A DNA stretch of 64,000 bases from an uncultured Clostridia bacterium (GTDB lineage Bacteria; Bacillota; Clostridia; Christensenellales; Pumilibacteraceae): NCBI GenBank assembly GCA_934270565.1, contig CAKQPR010000004.1, positions 60,590-124,589 on the forward strand. Direction: 5' to 3'. Below are positions 33,328 to 47,336 of the stretch, piece by piece; position 1 is the first letter of the stretch; every line of letters begins with the position of its first letter. A model generated the notes under the pieces. That model made no database searches. It saw only the letters and a program-made list of their open reading frames with translations, and was not told the origin of the DNA. Position numbers and translations under genes: made by a program.

Positions 33328-36300
33328 ATGTCCGGAAGAACTATCAAAAAGGTGAAGTACGGGAACACCGAACGCCGTTCTTTTGCGCAGGTCAACGAGG
33401 TTTGCAAGATGCCTTACCTCGTCGAGGTGCAGAAGGATTCCTACGGCGAGTTTCTCAAAAACGGTATCGGAGAAGTTTTCAAAGACTTCTCGCCGATCAG
33501 GGATTTCAGCAACAAGATGGAGCTTTATTTCGAAGGTTACCATCTCGAAATGACCCCGAAGTACACCGAGAAAGAGTGTAAAGATCGCGACGCGACTTAC
33601 GCGGTACCGCTTAAAGTCAAGGTGCGTCTCGTCCACAAAGAGACCGGTCTCGTGACCGAGCAGGAAGTGTTCATGGGCGATATTCCGCTTATGACGCCGA
33701 ACGGCTCGTTCATCATCAACGGCGCGGAACGCGTTATCGTTTCGCAGCTCGTGCGTTCCCCCGGCGTTTACTTCGATTTCTCCAAGGACGTCAGAACGGG
33801 CGAAAACTATTACGCCGCTACCAACATTCCGTCCCGCGGCGCATGGCTCGAGTTCCAGGAGGACGACAAGGGCGTTCTTTGGGTTCACGTCGACCGTCAG
33901 CGTAAGGTACAAGCCTCGGTGCTTATGCGTTCGCTTTCGGCTGTGCTCGAAACCAAGTTCGAAGAGCCGCTCCGGATCCTCGACGATTATAAATACGTTC
34001 CGTTCGAGGGAAGCGCGGCGGGTGCAGAGCCTTACTTCGTTTTCTCGGACAATGAGGGCATGACCAAACTCTTCAAGGGCGAAAAACTCATGGCGGAAAC
34101 GATCGCCAAGGATACCGCGGACAACGAGGACGACGGACTTAAAGAACTCAACCGCAAGCTCCGCCCCGGCGAAATCCCGAATATCGATTCGATCAAGCAG
34201 TTCGTGCGCGGACTGTTCTTCGACCGCAGAAAATACGATCTCAGCCGCGTAGGCAGATACAAATACGACAAAAAGCTTGCGCTTGCCGCCCGTATTACCG
34301 GAAAGCGCGCCGCCGAGGACGTCGTTGACGACAACGGCGAACTTTTCGTAGCCGCAGGTAAGCGCATTACCGAGGACGTTGCGTGGAAGATCCAGAACGC
34401 GGGCATCAACTGCGTGGGTATCAAGGTAAGCGGCAACAAGCAGACTTTCTATGTGTTCGGTAACCGTCACGTCGATATCCGCAACTTCGTTTCGCTTTCA
34501 GGCGACGAGCTCGACGCGCTCGAAATCAACGAAAAGGTTTACTATCCGACCCTTAAACGCGTGCTCGACGAAGCGGCTGGCGACAACGAAAAGCTCAAAG
34601 AGCTCATAGTCGAAAACCGCGACCTTCTTATCGTAAAACATCTTCTCGTGGACGACGTTATCGCGACGATCAACTACGTCGAAGGACTTCGTTACGGCGT
34701 GGGTTACTGCGATAATATCGACCACCTCGGCAACCGCAGAGTGCGCAGCGTGGGCGAGCTTTTGCAAAACCAGTTCCGTATCGGTATCGCGAGACTTGAA
34801 AGAGTTGTCCGCGAGAGAATGCAGATTCAGTCCGATTCGGAAGAAGCTACTCCGCAGAACCTTATAAATATCCGTCCCGTGACGAGCGCGATCAAAGAAT
34901 TCTTCGGATCGAGCCAGCTGTCGCAGTTCATGGACGAGAGCAACCCGATTGCGGAACTTACGCACAAAAGAAAGCTTTCCGCGCTCGGCCCCGGCGGTCT
35001 TAACCGCGAACGCGCTTCCTTCGAGGTCCGCGACGTTCACTATTCGCACTATTCGAGAATGTGCCCGATCGAGACGCCCGAAGGTCAGAACATCGGACTT
35101 ATCAACTCGCTTTCTTCGTATGCGCGCGTAAATAAATACGGATTTATCGAAGCGCCCTACCGCAGAGTGGACAAGGAAAACAAACGCGTCACCGACGAGG
35201 TTGTTTACATGCCCGCCGACGAAGAGGACAGATACGTCGTCGCGATGGCTAACGAGCCGCTCGACGAGAACAACTGGTTCGTCAACGAACGCGTTATGAT
35301 GCGTTACCGCGACGATATCGCAGAACGCAGCCGCGATGATATCGACTTTATGGACGTAAGTCCGCGTCAGATGATTTCGGTCGCTACCGCGCTTATTCCT
35401 TTCCTTGAAAACGACGATACCAACCGTGCTCTTATGGGCTCGAACATGCAGCGTCAGGCCGTTCCGCTTCTTAAACCCGAAGCGCCCATCGTCGGTACCG
35501 GTATCGAACATAAGATCGCTTACGATTCGGGCGTTATGGTTATCGCGAGAAAGAGCGGTACCGTTACTTACGTCGACGCCGAGCGTATCCGCATCGAAGA
35601 GGACGAGGCTACCGAGACTCCCGAAGGCGGAATCGAGATTGTCGAAAACATTCATTCCGTTTCGGGCAAGGGCGGTAAGCAGATCGCGGAGTACGTTCTC
35701 AAAAAGTTCATCGGCTCGAACCAAGGCACTTGCATCAATCAGAAACCCATCGTAAGCAAGGGTCAGCACGTCGAGGCGGGCGAAGTCATTGCGGACGGTC
35801 CGTCCTGCGACAACGCCGAACTCGCGCTCGGAAGAAATATCCTTATCGGCTTTATGAGCTGGGAAGGCTATAACTACGAGGACGCTATCCTTATTTCCGA
35901 AAAAATAGTAAAAGACGACGTGTTCACCACGATTCATATCGAGGAGCACGAACTCGAAGCGCGCGATACGAAACTCGGCGAAGAGGAAATCACGCGCGAT
36001 ATTCCGAACGTGGGCGACGACGCGCTTAAAAACCTCGACGAAAACGGTATCGTCCGTATCGGCGCGGAAGTGGAGAGCGGAGACATTCTCGTCGGTAAAG
36101 TTACTCCCAAGGGCGAAACCGAACTCACTCCCGAAGAAAGACTTCTTCGCGCGATCTTCGGCGAAAAAGCCCGCGAAGTCCGCGACACTTCGCTTCGCGT
36201 TCCGCACGGCGAAGGCGGCATCGTAGTGGACGTCAAGGTGTTCACCCGCGCTAACAAGGACGAAATGAGCCCCGGCGTAAACAAGCTTGTCCGCGTTTAT

Positions 36301-37352
36301 ATCGCTCAGAAGCGTAAGATCAGCGTCGGCGACAAGATGGCGGGACGTCACGGAAACAAGGGCGTCGTTTCGAGAATTTTGCCGCAGGAAGATATGCCGT
36401 TCATGGCGGACGGCACGCCCCTTCAGATCGTGCTTAACCCCCTCGGCGTTCCTTCGCGTATGAACATCGGTCAGGTCCTCGAAGTTCACCTCGGTCTCGT
36501 GGCCAAGGCGCTCGGCTGGAAAGTCGCGACCCCCGTGTTCGACGGCGCGCTCGAAAGCGATATCGAAAAACTTCTCCGCGACAACAACCTCGGCGTAAAC
36601 GACAAGGGCGAAGTCGACGGTAAAGTTCAGATGTACGACGGCAGAACGGGCGAGCCGTTCGAGAACCGCTCGACCGTCGGCTATATGTATATGATCAAAC
36701 TTATCCACCTCGTCGACGATAAGATTCACGCTCGTTCGACCGGTCCGTACTCGCTGGTTACTCAGCAGCCTCTCGGCGGTAAAGCGCAGTTCGGCGGACA
36801 GCGTTTCGGAGAAATGGAGGTCTGGGCGCTTTACGCTTACGGCGCGGCGAACATTCTTCAGGAAATCATGACGGTCAAGTCCGACGACGTTGTGGGAAGA
36901 GTCAAGACTTACGAATCCATCGTCAAGGGCGGCAACAACAACGAACCCGGCGTTCCCGAATCGTTCAAGGTCCTTATCAAGGAGTTGCAGGCGCTCGCGC
37001 TCGACGTCAAAGTGCTTAACGAGAACCACGAGGAAATCGGTATTCGCGAGCTTATGGAGGACGACGGCTTCGACGAAGCGGACAACCGTGCTCCCAAGCC
37101 GGTCGAAGGCGGCGATTTCGTGGACGGAGACGAGCAGATCGACCTCGGCGGAGACGCTTTCGACGGCGATCTCGACGACTGGGGCGACGACGGCGATTCC
37201 GACCTGTTCGGCAGCGACGACGATACCAAGCTCGACGATATGCTCGGCAACGACGATCTGGATTTCGGCGGCGAAGAGGACGACGCTTTCGAGGACGATC
37301 TGCTTATAGGCGACGACCTCGACGATCTTGACGATAAAGGAGAGAACGACTA

Positions 37353-37353
<1 letters not shown>
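33328..37353 (+). CDS. rpoB: DNA-directed RNA polymerase subunit beta
   Basis: A 1341-residue beta subunit. The rifampicin pocket (SSQLSQFMDESNP, THKRKLSALGPGGL) carries the drug-sensitive residues. The catalytic-core segments GGKAQFGGQRFGEMEVWALY and IETPEGQNIGLINSL are intact. The last ~100 residues (nt ~37050-37350) are an extreme Asp/Glu/Gly tail rich in DDL and GDD repeats, longer than the acidic tail of Bacillus RpoB. The RBS is AAGGAG. The gene has its own promoter and is not preceded by rplKAJL. The stop overlaps the rpoC start (TAATG). Confidence 0.97.
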
Positions 37354-40916
<3,563 letters not shown>

Positions 40917-40936
40917 AAACTCATATACGGTATAAC

Positions 40937-40971
40937 AAAACGCGACGAAACGTATATTTCGTCGCGTTTTT
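40937..40971 (+). terminator. Terminator of rpoBC
   Basis: A perfect 14-bp stem (40937-40950 with 40957-40970), loop CGTATA, ending in five T. Very strong. Confidence 0.9.
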
Positions 40972-41008
40972 GCGTTTAAAATCGGTAAGAACGGGCAAAA
41001 TCCGTTTT

Positions 41009-41698
41009 ATGAAAAGACTTTTGATTTTTCGGGGTTTCTGGCTTCTGTGCGCGATACTCGCAACCGCTTATACGTTTACCGACTGGTTCGGGTTTACCGG
41101 CGGCGGGCTTCCCGCGCACATCTTCTTTACCAGCTGGTCGGTGTGGATCGGGCTCGTCGTGGCGATAGCTCACACGGCGGCAGCGGTCGTGGCGGCGGCA
41201 GGCGACGACAACACGATCGGATATCCGATACCCGCGATCACTTTCTGCAGCGACTGTATGCTTTTCATAACCGCGTTCGTCATTATGCTCGGCTGTATCT
41301 TTTTCAGCGCGCAAGTCAAGTTTTTTACGGTAAGCGGCTTCTTCAAGCACGTTTTTCTGCCGTTTTTTGCGCTGACGGACGCGTTTCTGTTCGCTCCCGA
41401 AGCGGCTTTTCGGAAGCGTTTCGTGGCGCGGTCGCTCGCGTTTCCGCTCGGGTACTGGATCGCGATGGTTATCCGTATAGTCGTGCTTCGCGGGCGATTC
41501 GGGGGCGCGGTGCCCGAAGAATTGCAGAGTTTTTGCTATCCGTATCCGTTTATGAACGCGGATAACGGCTGGGGTTTCCCGAAACTCGCGCTTGCGCTCA
41601 CGGCGTTCTGCGCGGCGATGATCGCGTTCGGGTTCGCGCTATGTGCCGTAAGTCACCGACGGAAAGGCAGAAAGTCCTCGCTGTCGTTTTTATCGTAG
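41009..41698 (+). CDS. Pr6Pr-like six-helix membrane protein
   Basis: About 229 residues with six hydrophobic segments. The segment FFTSWSVWIG after the second loop and the YPYPFMNADNGWG motif before the last helix resemble Pr6Pr-family proteins, whose function is not established. I start at the ATG at 41009 (MKRLLIFRGFW), because the more upstream TTG falls inside the rpoC terminator. No clear RBS or promoter is visible, so expression is uncertain. Its 3' end runs 46 bp into the convergent dinB gene. Confidence 0.6.
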   Translation: MKRLLIFRGFWLLCAILATAYTFTDWFGFTGGGLPAHIFFTSWSVWIGLVVAIAHTAAAVVAAAGDDNTIGYPIPAITFCSDCMLFITAFVIMLGCIFFSAQVKFFTVSGFFKHVFLPFFALTDAFLFAPEAAFRKRFVARSLAFPLGYWIAMVIRIVVLRGRFGGAVPEELQSFCYPYPFMNADNGWGFPKLALALTAFCAAMIAFGFALCAVSHRRKGRKSSLSFLS

Positions 41699-42882
41699 AT
41701 AAAGTCCGTGCCGATGAGGTTCGCGCGCACGATCGTGTCTTTGCCGTACTTTGTGCGGATTTTATCGAGCGCCTCTTCGAGCTTGTCGCGCTTACCGTCC
41801 TGTTTTTCGAACATGGAAACCTGAAAATTACCGTCCGCGGGCACAAGTCCGTATACCGCTACGCTTACCGTGCGCAGCGATATTTTTCTTTTGCCTATGA
41901 GCTCGAGCGCGAGACGGAACGCCGTTTCGGAAATCTCGAGCGCCGAGTAGGTCGGGCGGGAGAGAACGGCTTGCTTGGAGGAGTGGCTGAGCTCGGACGA
42001 GCGGAGATCGACGTGGATTCCCGTGCCTTTTACGCCGCCGTGCACGAGGCGCGAGGCGACTTTTTCGCTGAGATAGTCGAGTATCGCGCGCAGTTCGTCG
42101 GCGGTCACGACGTCGCGGACGGTAGTCATTCCGTGCCCGACGCTCTCGTTTTCGCGGGAAACAACCGCTTCCCGCACGGGCTCGTAATCCTCGCCGCGCG
42201 CCGCTTCGCGAAGCTTTATGCCGTTTATTCCGAGCGTCGAACGCAGGGTTTTTTCGTCGGCTTCGGCAAGGTCGCCGAGAGTAATAACGTTGATTTTTTT
42301 GAGCGCTTCGGTAGTGCTTCTGCCCACCATCATAAGGTCGGAGGCGGGGAGAGAGTATAGTTTTTTGCGGAAGTTGTCTTTGTCCGCAACGAAATAATCG
42401 TCGGGTTCGGCGAGGTCGCTGCAGATTTTGGCGAGCGATTTCGTAAAGCTCACGCCGACGGAAACGGTCAGTCCCGTTTCCTTTTTTACTTCCGCGAGGA
42501 TCTTTTTCGCGATTTGTTCGCCGTTGCCGAAAATGCGCTCGCACCCCGTGCAGTCCAGCCAGCATTCGTCCGGACCGAACGGCTCGACGAGCGGCGTAAA
42601 GCGCGTGTAAATGCCGAAAACCTGCTTTGAAAATTTCTCGTACAGATCGAAATGCGGCTCGACGAACACGATGTCGGGGCATTTTTGGCGCGCCTGCCAG
42701 ATCACGTCGCCGGTTTTTACGCCCGCCGCTTTCGCCTTCCTGTTTTTTGCCAGAACGACGCCGTGCCGCCGCTCGGGATTGCCCGCAACGGCGACCGCTT
42801 TGCCTTCGAGGTCTGGGTTGAGCCGACACTCGACCGAGGCGTAAAAGTTATTCAGGTCGCTGTGTAAAATGAGTTTGTTCAT
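41653..42882 (-). CDS. dinB: DNA polymerase IV (Y family)
   Basis: A 409-residue translesion polymerase. The first catalytic motif is HSDLNNFYASVE (Asp in DLNNF), and the second is PFGPDECWLD with the catalytic Asp-Glu pair; the Ser-x-Asp-Glu of E. coli is Gly-Pro-Asp-Glu here, a variant seen in Gram-positive relatives. The helix-hairpin-helix and little-finger regions follow, and QVSMF near residue 370 is a probable beta-clamp peptide. The C-terminal 15 codons overlap the convergent membrane-protein gene. The upstream flank is a repeat mosaic with no clear promoter. Confidence 0.92.
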   Translation of the reverse strand: MNKLILHSDLNNFYASVECRLNPDLEGKAVAVAGNPERRHGVVLAKNRKAKAAGVKTGDVIWQARQKCPDIVFVEPHFDLYEKFSKQVFGIYTRFTPLVEPFGPDECWLDCTGCERIFGNGEQIAKKILAEVKKETGLTVSVGVSFTKSLAKICSDLAEPDDYFVADKDNFRKKLYSLPASDLMMVGRSTTEALKKINVITLGDLAEADEKTLRSTLGINGIKLREAARGEDYEPVREAVVSRENESVGHGMTTVRDVVTADELRAILDYLSEKVASRLVHGGVKGTGIHVDLRSSELSHSSKQAVLSRPTYSALEISETAFRLALELIGKRKISLRTVSVAVYGLVPADGNFQVSMFEKQDGKRDKLEEALDKIRTKYGKDTIVRANLIGTDFIYDKNDSEDFLPFRR

Positions 42883-43660
42883 AGGCGTATGATAGCTATT
42901 CGTCGGATGACGCGGGAGGTGGGATTGCCATTTAAAGCCTTCCCCCTTGGGGAAGGTGGCACGAGTGTGAGCGAAGCGATCCGAGTGACGGATGAGGGGT
43001 CGGGTTAAGACAAACGAAACGTAAAAGACAACCCCTCATCAGTCGCTACGCGACAGATCCCCAAGGGGAAGCCTTATACGGTCGTGTTCGACTGATTTCG
43101 TTTCAGATGTAGGGGATTTCTCGACTAACGCTCGAAATGACGTCGTGTATGCTTGGTTTTCGGGCGGACGAGGGCGTCCGCCCCTACCACAACTTTAACA
43201 AACGTTATACTTGCCACTTTTTAATGTCATTTCGACCGAAGCGAACGGAGTAAGCCGTGAGCGTAGCGGAGAAATCCCCCACGAAGTCACCCGATAACGA
43301 TACTGCTACAACTGTTTTCGACCGTATTTGTCGGCGAAGCCGACGGTAGGGCGGTTCGCCCTCGGACCGCCGCATAACGTACAGTCGCGTTCGGGTATTT
43401 GAAACATACCGTTCCGCAACGTCCGTGTTCGCTCCCGCGAGATCTCTCGACTTCGCTCGAGATGACGAGGCTGAATACCGTTACGCAAGGACGGCGGGCG
43501 GACGGGGCGTCCGCCCCTACCACGCTCTACCGAAAGTTAGTATGGGCATCGCCGACTTGACCGCGGTGGCTAATCGGCGCTCCCGCGAGTGACGAGACGG
43601 CGTACCGTTCCGTGATTTTTAAGACCGTTTTCCGTATCGGGGAATTGCACGCATTTCGGA
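42883..43660. repeat. Intergenic repeat mosaic with element copy B
   Basis: No gene. Holds copy B of the ~140-bp palindromic element (42934-43075), GTCATTTCGACCGAAGCG (43229), GGTAGGGCGGTTCGCCCTCGG (~43345), a reversed GCTCCCGCGAGATCTCTCGA unit (43429-43465) and GGCGTCCGCCCCTACC pieces. Confidence 0.85.
42934..43075. repeat. ~142-bp MITE-like palindromic element, copy B
   Basis: Terminal inverted repeats AAAGCCTTCCCCCTTGGGG and CCCCAAGGGGAAGCCTT. An inner 10-bp stem GATGAGGGGT/ACCCCTCATC encloses a 30-base conserved loop. Non-coding. Confidence 0.8.
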
Positions 43661-43772
43661 ATTATGATACCCCGAGAGGGGAGAAAAGTCAAGCGAATTC
43701 GGGGCGATTGCGGGCATAAGTTCGGAATTCGGGACATACCTTATATTATCCGAAAAGATAAAGAGGTAAACT

Positions 43773-45227
43773 ATGAGAAAAGCGTTAAAAACCATTGCTT
43801 TACTGCTCGTCGTGTGCTTCGTTCTGCCGATTGCGGCTTGCGGCAAGAAAGAGGTGAAACGAACGAGTTACGAAATCGCCGCGACTTACGACGAAACGGC
43901 GCGCGTTCTGAACGCGGATATGACGGTGAATTACGTCAACGAAACGGATTCCGTACTCGACGAAGTTTGTTTCCATCTGTATCCCGCGGCGTTCCGCGAA
44001 GGCGCGAGATTTTCGCCCGTGCCCGAAGCGTTGGCGCTTTCGGCGTACTACGACGGCGTGAATTACGGCGGTATCGAGATAACCGGCGTTACCGTGGGCG
44101 GTGAGGCGGGCGAAATAAAGATAATCGGGCAGGACGAAGATATTCTGTCCGTTCCGACGGGCGAGTTGTTCCCCGACGATACCGTTAAAATCGGAATAAA
44201 ATTCGCCGTAACGCTGCCGAAAGTCCGTCACCGCCTCGGAGTCACCGAAAGCGGCGTAAACTTCGGCAATTTCTATCCGATTGCGTGCGTGTACGAAAAC
44301 GGCGCTTTCCGTACCGATCCGTATTACGAAAACGGCGATCCGTTTTATTCGGACTGCGCCGACTACAAAGTTTCGCTCGCGCTTCCCGAGGATTACGCGC
44401 TTGCTTCAACGGGAGTGCAGACCAAATCGAAAGCGGACGGTAAAGCCGTTTACGCGTGCGAGGCGGAGAACGTGCGCGATTTCGCGGCGGTCGCGGGTAA
44501 ATTCAAAATGCTCGGAACGCGCGTGGGCAAGACCGACGTCAACTATTACTATTACGCCGACCCCGAGCCCGAAAAGAGTATGACTGCCGCCGCCGACGCG
44601 CTCCGTACCTTCTCGGAACTGTTCGGCGAATATCCTTACGACGTCTATTCGGTCGTGGAAACGGGATTTTTGCAGGGCGGTATGGAATATCCGCAGCTTT
44701 CGATGGTTACGGACACGCTTTCGCGGTCGAGCTACCTCGACGCGGTTATTCACGAAACCGCGCATCAGTGGTGGTACGGGGTTGTGGGTAACGACGAAGT
44801 GAACGCTCCGTGGCTTGACGAGGGGCTTGCCGAAACGAGTACGTCGATTTTCTACGAGCTCAATCCGTCTTACGGCGTGGATTACGGTAAGCGCATCGCA
44901 GACGCGCTGTCCGCTTACGTCATCTATTTCGACCCGTCGCGACCCTCGCCGCGATCCGACGTCATGACGCGCCCGCTCGGCGAATATTCGGACGGTTTCG
45001 AATACGCTTATTGCAGTTACGTCAAAAGCGAATTGATGTTCTCTTCGCTCCGCTCGACGATCGGCGACGAAAAATTCTTCGGCGGGCTCAGAAATTACTA
45101 TGCAAATTACGGTTTCCGCAACGCTCTTCCCGACGGACTTATCGACTGTATGAGCGAAAGCGCCGGCAGAGACCTCGAAGGTTTCTTCTCGTCGTGGCTG
45201 GACGGCAAAGTGAAAATGTTTGCGTGA
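43773..45227 (+). CDS. M1-family metallopeptidase lipoprotein
   Basis: A 484-residue exported protein with a lipobox (PIAAC, Cys23). The zinc site is HETAHQWW (His327, Glu328, His331) with the third ligand Glu350 in WLDEGLAE, an HExxH-x18-E gluzincin. The exopeptidase motif is GGMEYPQ (GAMEN-like). M1 enzymes are aminopeptidases; this one lacks the C-terminal helical domain of large members, like other short bacterial surface forms. It probably trims peptides outside the membrane. The following amidase gene starts 10 bases later, so a joint cell-surface unit is likely. Confidence 0.85.
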   Translation: MRKALKTIALLLVVCFVLPIAACGKKEVKRTSYEIAATYDETARVLNADMTVNYVNETDSVLDEVCFHLYPAAFREGARFSPVPEALALSAYYDGVNYGGIEITGVTVGGEAGEIKIIGQDEDILSVPTGELFPDDTVKIGIKFAVTLPKVRHRLGVTESGVNFGNFYPIACVYENGAFRTDPYYENGDPFYSDCADYKVSLALPEDYALASTGVQTKSKADGKAVYACEAENVRDFAAVAGKFKMLGTRVGKTDVNYYYYADPEPEKSMTAAADALRTFSELFGEYPYDVYSVVETGFLQGGMEYPQLSMVTDTLSRSSYLDAVIHETAHQWWYGVVGNDEVNAPWLDEGLAETSTSIFYELNPSYGVDYGKRIADALSAYVIYFDPSRPSPRSDVMTRPLGEYSDGFEYAYCSYVKSELMFSSLRSTIGDEKFFGGLRNYYANYGFRNALPDGLIDCMSESAGRDLEGFFSSWLDGKVKMFA

Positions 45228-45237
45228 GGGGAAGAGA

Positions 45238-45951
45238 ATGTTTCTGACGATTAAACGAAAAAGCGTGATAGCGGCGCTTCTCGTAGCCGTTACGATAGCG
45301 GTTGCGGTAGCCGTTTCGTTCGCGGCGACGACGGCGGTGAGCGTTCCGAAGATAGGCAGAACGATCGTGATCGACGCGGGGCACGGCGGCATAGACGGCG
45401 GCGTGGTGGGACGGCAAAGCGGCGTAAAGGAAGCGGAAGTAAACCTTGCGATCGCGCGAAGCCTTCGGCATTTCTTCGAGCGCGGCGGCTACGAGGTCGT
45501 TATGACGCGCACGTCCGCCGACGGACTTTACGGCGTGAGTTCGACGAACAAAAAGCGGAGCGATATGGAGCGGCGGCGGGATATTATCCGCGAAGCCGCG
45601 CCCGATATGGTGATTTCGGTGCATCAGAATTTTTATCCGCTTTCGTCCGTGAGCGGCGCGCAGGTTTTCTATTGCGACGGCGGCGAGAACGCGGGCGAGG
45701 AGGCGGCGAACGCCATTCAGGCTTCGCTCAATAATTCGCTCGGCTGCAATCGCGTGGCGAAAAAGGGCGATTATTACGTCGTGAAATGCACTTCGTATCC
45801 GTCCGTAATCGTGGAGTGCGGATTCCTTTCAAACCCGACCGAGGAGAAAAAACTCGTTACGGCGGCGTATCAGGAGAAGGTTGCCCGCGCGATATATTCG
45901 GCGGTTCACGGTATGCTCGGCGAGGCGGCGGGGTGTGATCCCTGCGCGTAA
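45238..45951 (+). CDS. N-acetylmuramoyl-L-alanine amidase (CwlD/Amidase_3 type)
   Basis: A 237-residue protein with one N-terminal membrane anchor (about 9-32) and an Amidase_3 domain: VIDAGHGGIDGG (zinc His49), a conserved Glu in GVKEAEVNL (Glu66), ISVHQN (zinc His) and the catalytic Glu in VIVECGFLSNP. It cleaves the amide bond between N-acetylmuramic acid and L-alanine. The compact layout is that of CwlD, which makes muramic-lactam in spore cortex, but no spore gene is near, so this may be a vegetative amidase. The start ATG follows GAGGGGAAGAG. Confidence 0.85.
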   Translation: MFLTIKRKSVIAALLVAVTIAVAVAVSFAATTAVSVPKIGRTIVIDAGHGGIDGGVVGRQSGVKEAEVNLAIARSLRHFFERGGYEVVMTRTSADGLYGVSSTNKKRSDMERRRDIIREAAPDMVISVHQNFYPLSSVSGAQVFYCDGGENAGEEAANAIQASLNNSLGCNRVAKKGDYYVVKCTSYPSVIVECGFLSNPTEEKKLVTAAYQEKVARAIYSAVHGMLGEAAGCDPCA

Positions 45952-45985
45952 AGTGAGCGAAATTTATCCTGACCCCGCCAAGCGT

Positions 45986-46014
45986 TTGCATTTTTTCGGG
46001 ATATGGTATATAAT
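45986..46014 (+). promoter_or_regulatory. Promoter for aroA-aroK
   Basis: TTGCAT at 45986-45991 and TATAAT at 46009-46014 with a 17-base spacer, about 55 bases before the aroA start. Confidence 0.75.
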
Positions 46015-46076
46015 TTCTTAGGCGAGGGGCGCAGACGAGCGCTTCGAAGCAATGTGATTTCGGGGAGGCGAGCTTT

Positions 46077-47321
46077 TTGTTTATCGGTCCGATCGGAAAA
46101 TATGGTTTTTCGGGCAGGGTTGCTCCGGATAAAAGCATAACGCATCGCGCGATTATGCTTTCTTCCGTTGCGGCGGGTACTTCGACAATCGAAAACCCGC
46201 TCGTTTGCGACGAAACCCTGCGGACGATACGGTGTATGCGCGCGCTCGGCGCGAAGATAGACGAAATCCCTAACGGGCTGAAAATCACAGGCACGGACAA
46301 GCCGAAACCCGCGTCGCTGCACGTCGGCGGGTCGGGAACGACCGCGCGGCTTCTGTGCGGGCTTCTGGCGGGCGCGGAAGGGGTTTTCGAAATCGACGGC
46401 GCGGCTTCGATAAGGATAAAACCGATAAAACGAATCGTCGAGCCGCTCGAAAAAATGGGCGCGAGGATCACGCTTTCGGGCGGCGGTCGGCTTCCGGCGC
46501 GGATCGAGGGCAGAAAACTCGGAAGCGTTTCTTACGATATGCCGATGCCGTCGGGACAGGTGAAAAGCTCGGTAATTCTTGCGGGGCTTAACGCAAGCGG
46601 CGTTACGACGGTGCGCGAAAGCGTGCCCACCCGCGATCATACCGAACGGCTCGCCGAAGCTATGGGCTGTAAAATCTGGGCGGAAGGCGGGCGCGTTTCC
46701 GTTGCGAGAAGCACGCCGAAACCCATAGAAATTTTCGTGCCCGCGGACGTGAGCGCGGCGGCTTATCCGTTCGTTCTCGCGGCGTTGCGCGGCGAAGCTA
46801 CGGTCGAAAAGGTGGGAATTAACCCCACGCGGCGCGGAATTCTGAACGTTTTGTCGGCGTGCGGCGCGGAGGTCGCGACGGACAATCGCAGAGGCGTGAC
46901 GGAACCGTTTGCGGACGTAACCGTTTCGGCAAACGGCGGGCTCGTGCCGTTCTCGGTCGGCAGAGAGCAGATTCCCACGCTTATAGACGAAATTCCCGTG
47001 CTGGCGGTTCTCGGCTGTTTCATAAACGGCGAAAGTGAGATCGGCGGCGCAAACGAGCTTACCGTGCGCGAGGATAACCGCATAGGCGCGACGGTTGCGG
47101 CGCTCAGGGCTATGGGCGCGGATATCGAGCAGACGGACGGCGGTATGAAAATCCGCGGCAACGGTAGGCTCGAAGGCGGCGCGAAGATCGATCCTCGCGG
47201 CGACTATCGCGTGGCGATGGCTATGGCGGTTGCGGGCGCGCTCAGCCGGAAAGGCGTCGAGCTCGAAGGCACGGACTGCATTACCGATTATTATCCCGAC
47301 TTCTTCAAAATTTTCGCTTAA
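46077..47321 (+). CDS. aroA: 3-phosphoshikimate 1-carboxyvinyltransferase (EPSP synthase)
   Basis: A 414-residue enzyme joining phosphoenolpyruvate to shikimate-3-phosphate. Early PDKSITHRA holds the conserved Lys, GGSGTTARLL matches the N-T-x-T-x-x-R substrate loop, and late EIPVLAVLGC and ELTVREDNR are typical. It resembles class II (glyphosate-tolerant-type) enzymes in GGSGTTARL, but I cannot assign the class by eye. It starts at TTG with GGGGAGG before it. Shikimate kinase follows after 15 bases. Confidence 0.93.
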   Translation: MFIGPIGKYGFSGRVAPDKSITHRAIMLSSVAAGTSTIENPLVCDETLRTIRCMRALGAKIDEIPNGLKITGTDKPKPASLHVGGSGTTARLLCGLLAGAEGVFEIDGAASIRIKPIKRIVEPLEKMGARITLSGGGRLPARIEGRKLGSVSYDMPMPSGQVKSSVILAGLNASGVTTVRESVPTRDHTERLAEAMGCKIWAEGGRVSVARSTPKPIEIFVPADVSAAAYPFVLAALRGEATVEKVGINPTRRGILNVLSACGAEVATDNRRGVTEPFADVTVSANGGLVPFSVGREQIPTLIDEIPVLAVLGCFINGESEIGGANELTVREDNRIGATVAALRAMGADIEQTDGGMKIRGNGRLEGGAKIDPRGDYRVAMAMAVAGALSRKGVELEGTDCITDYYPDFFKIFA

Positions 47322-47336
47322 AACAACGGTTTACCT

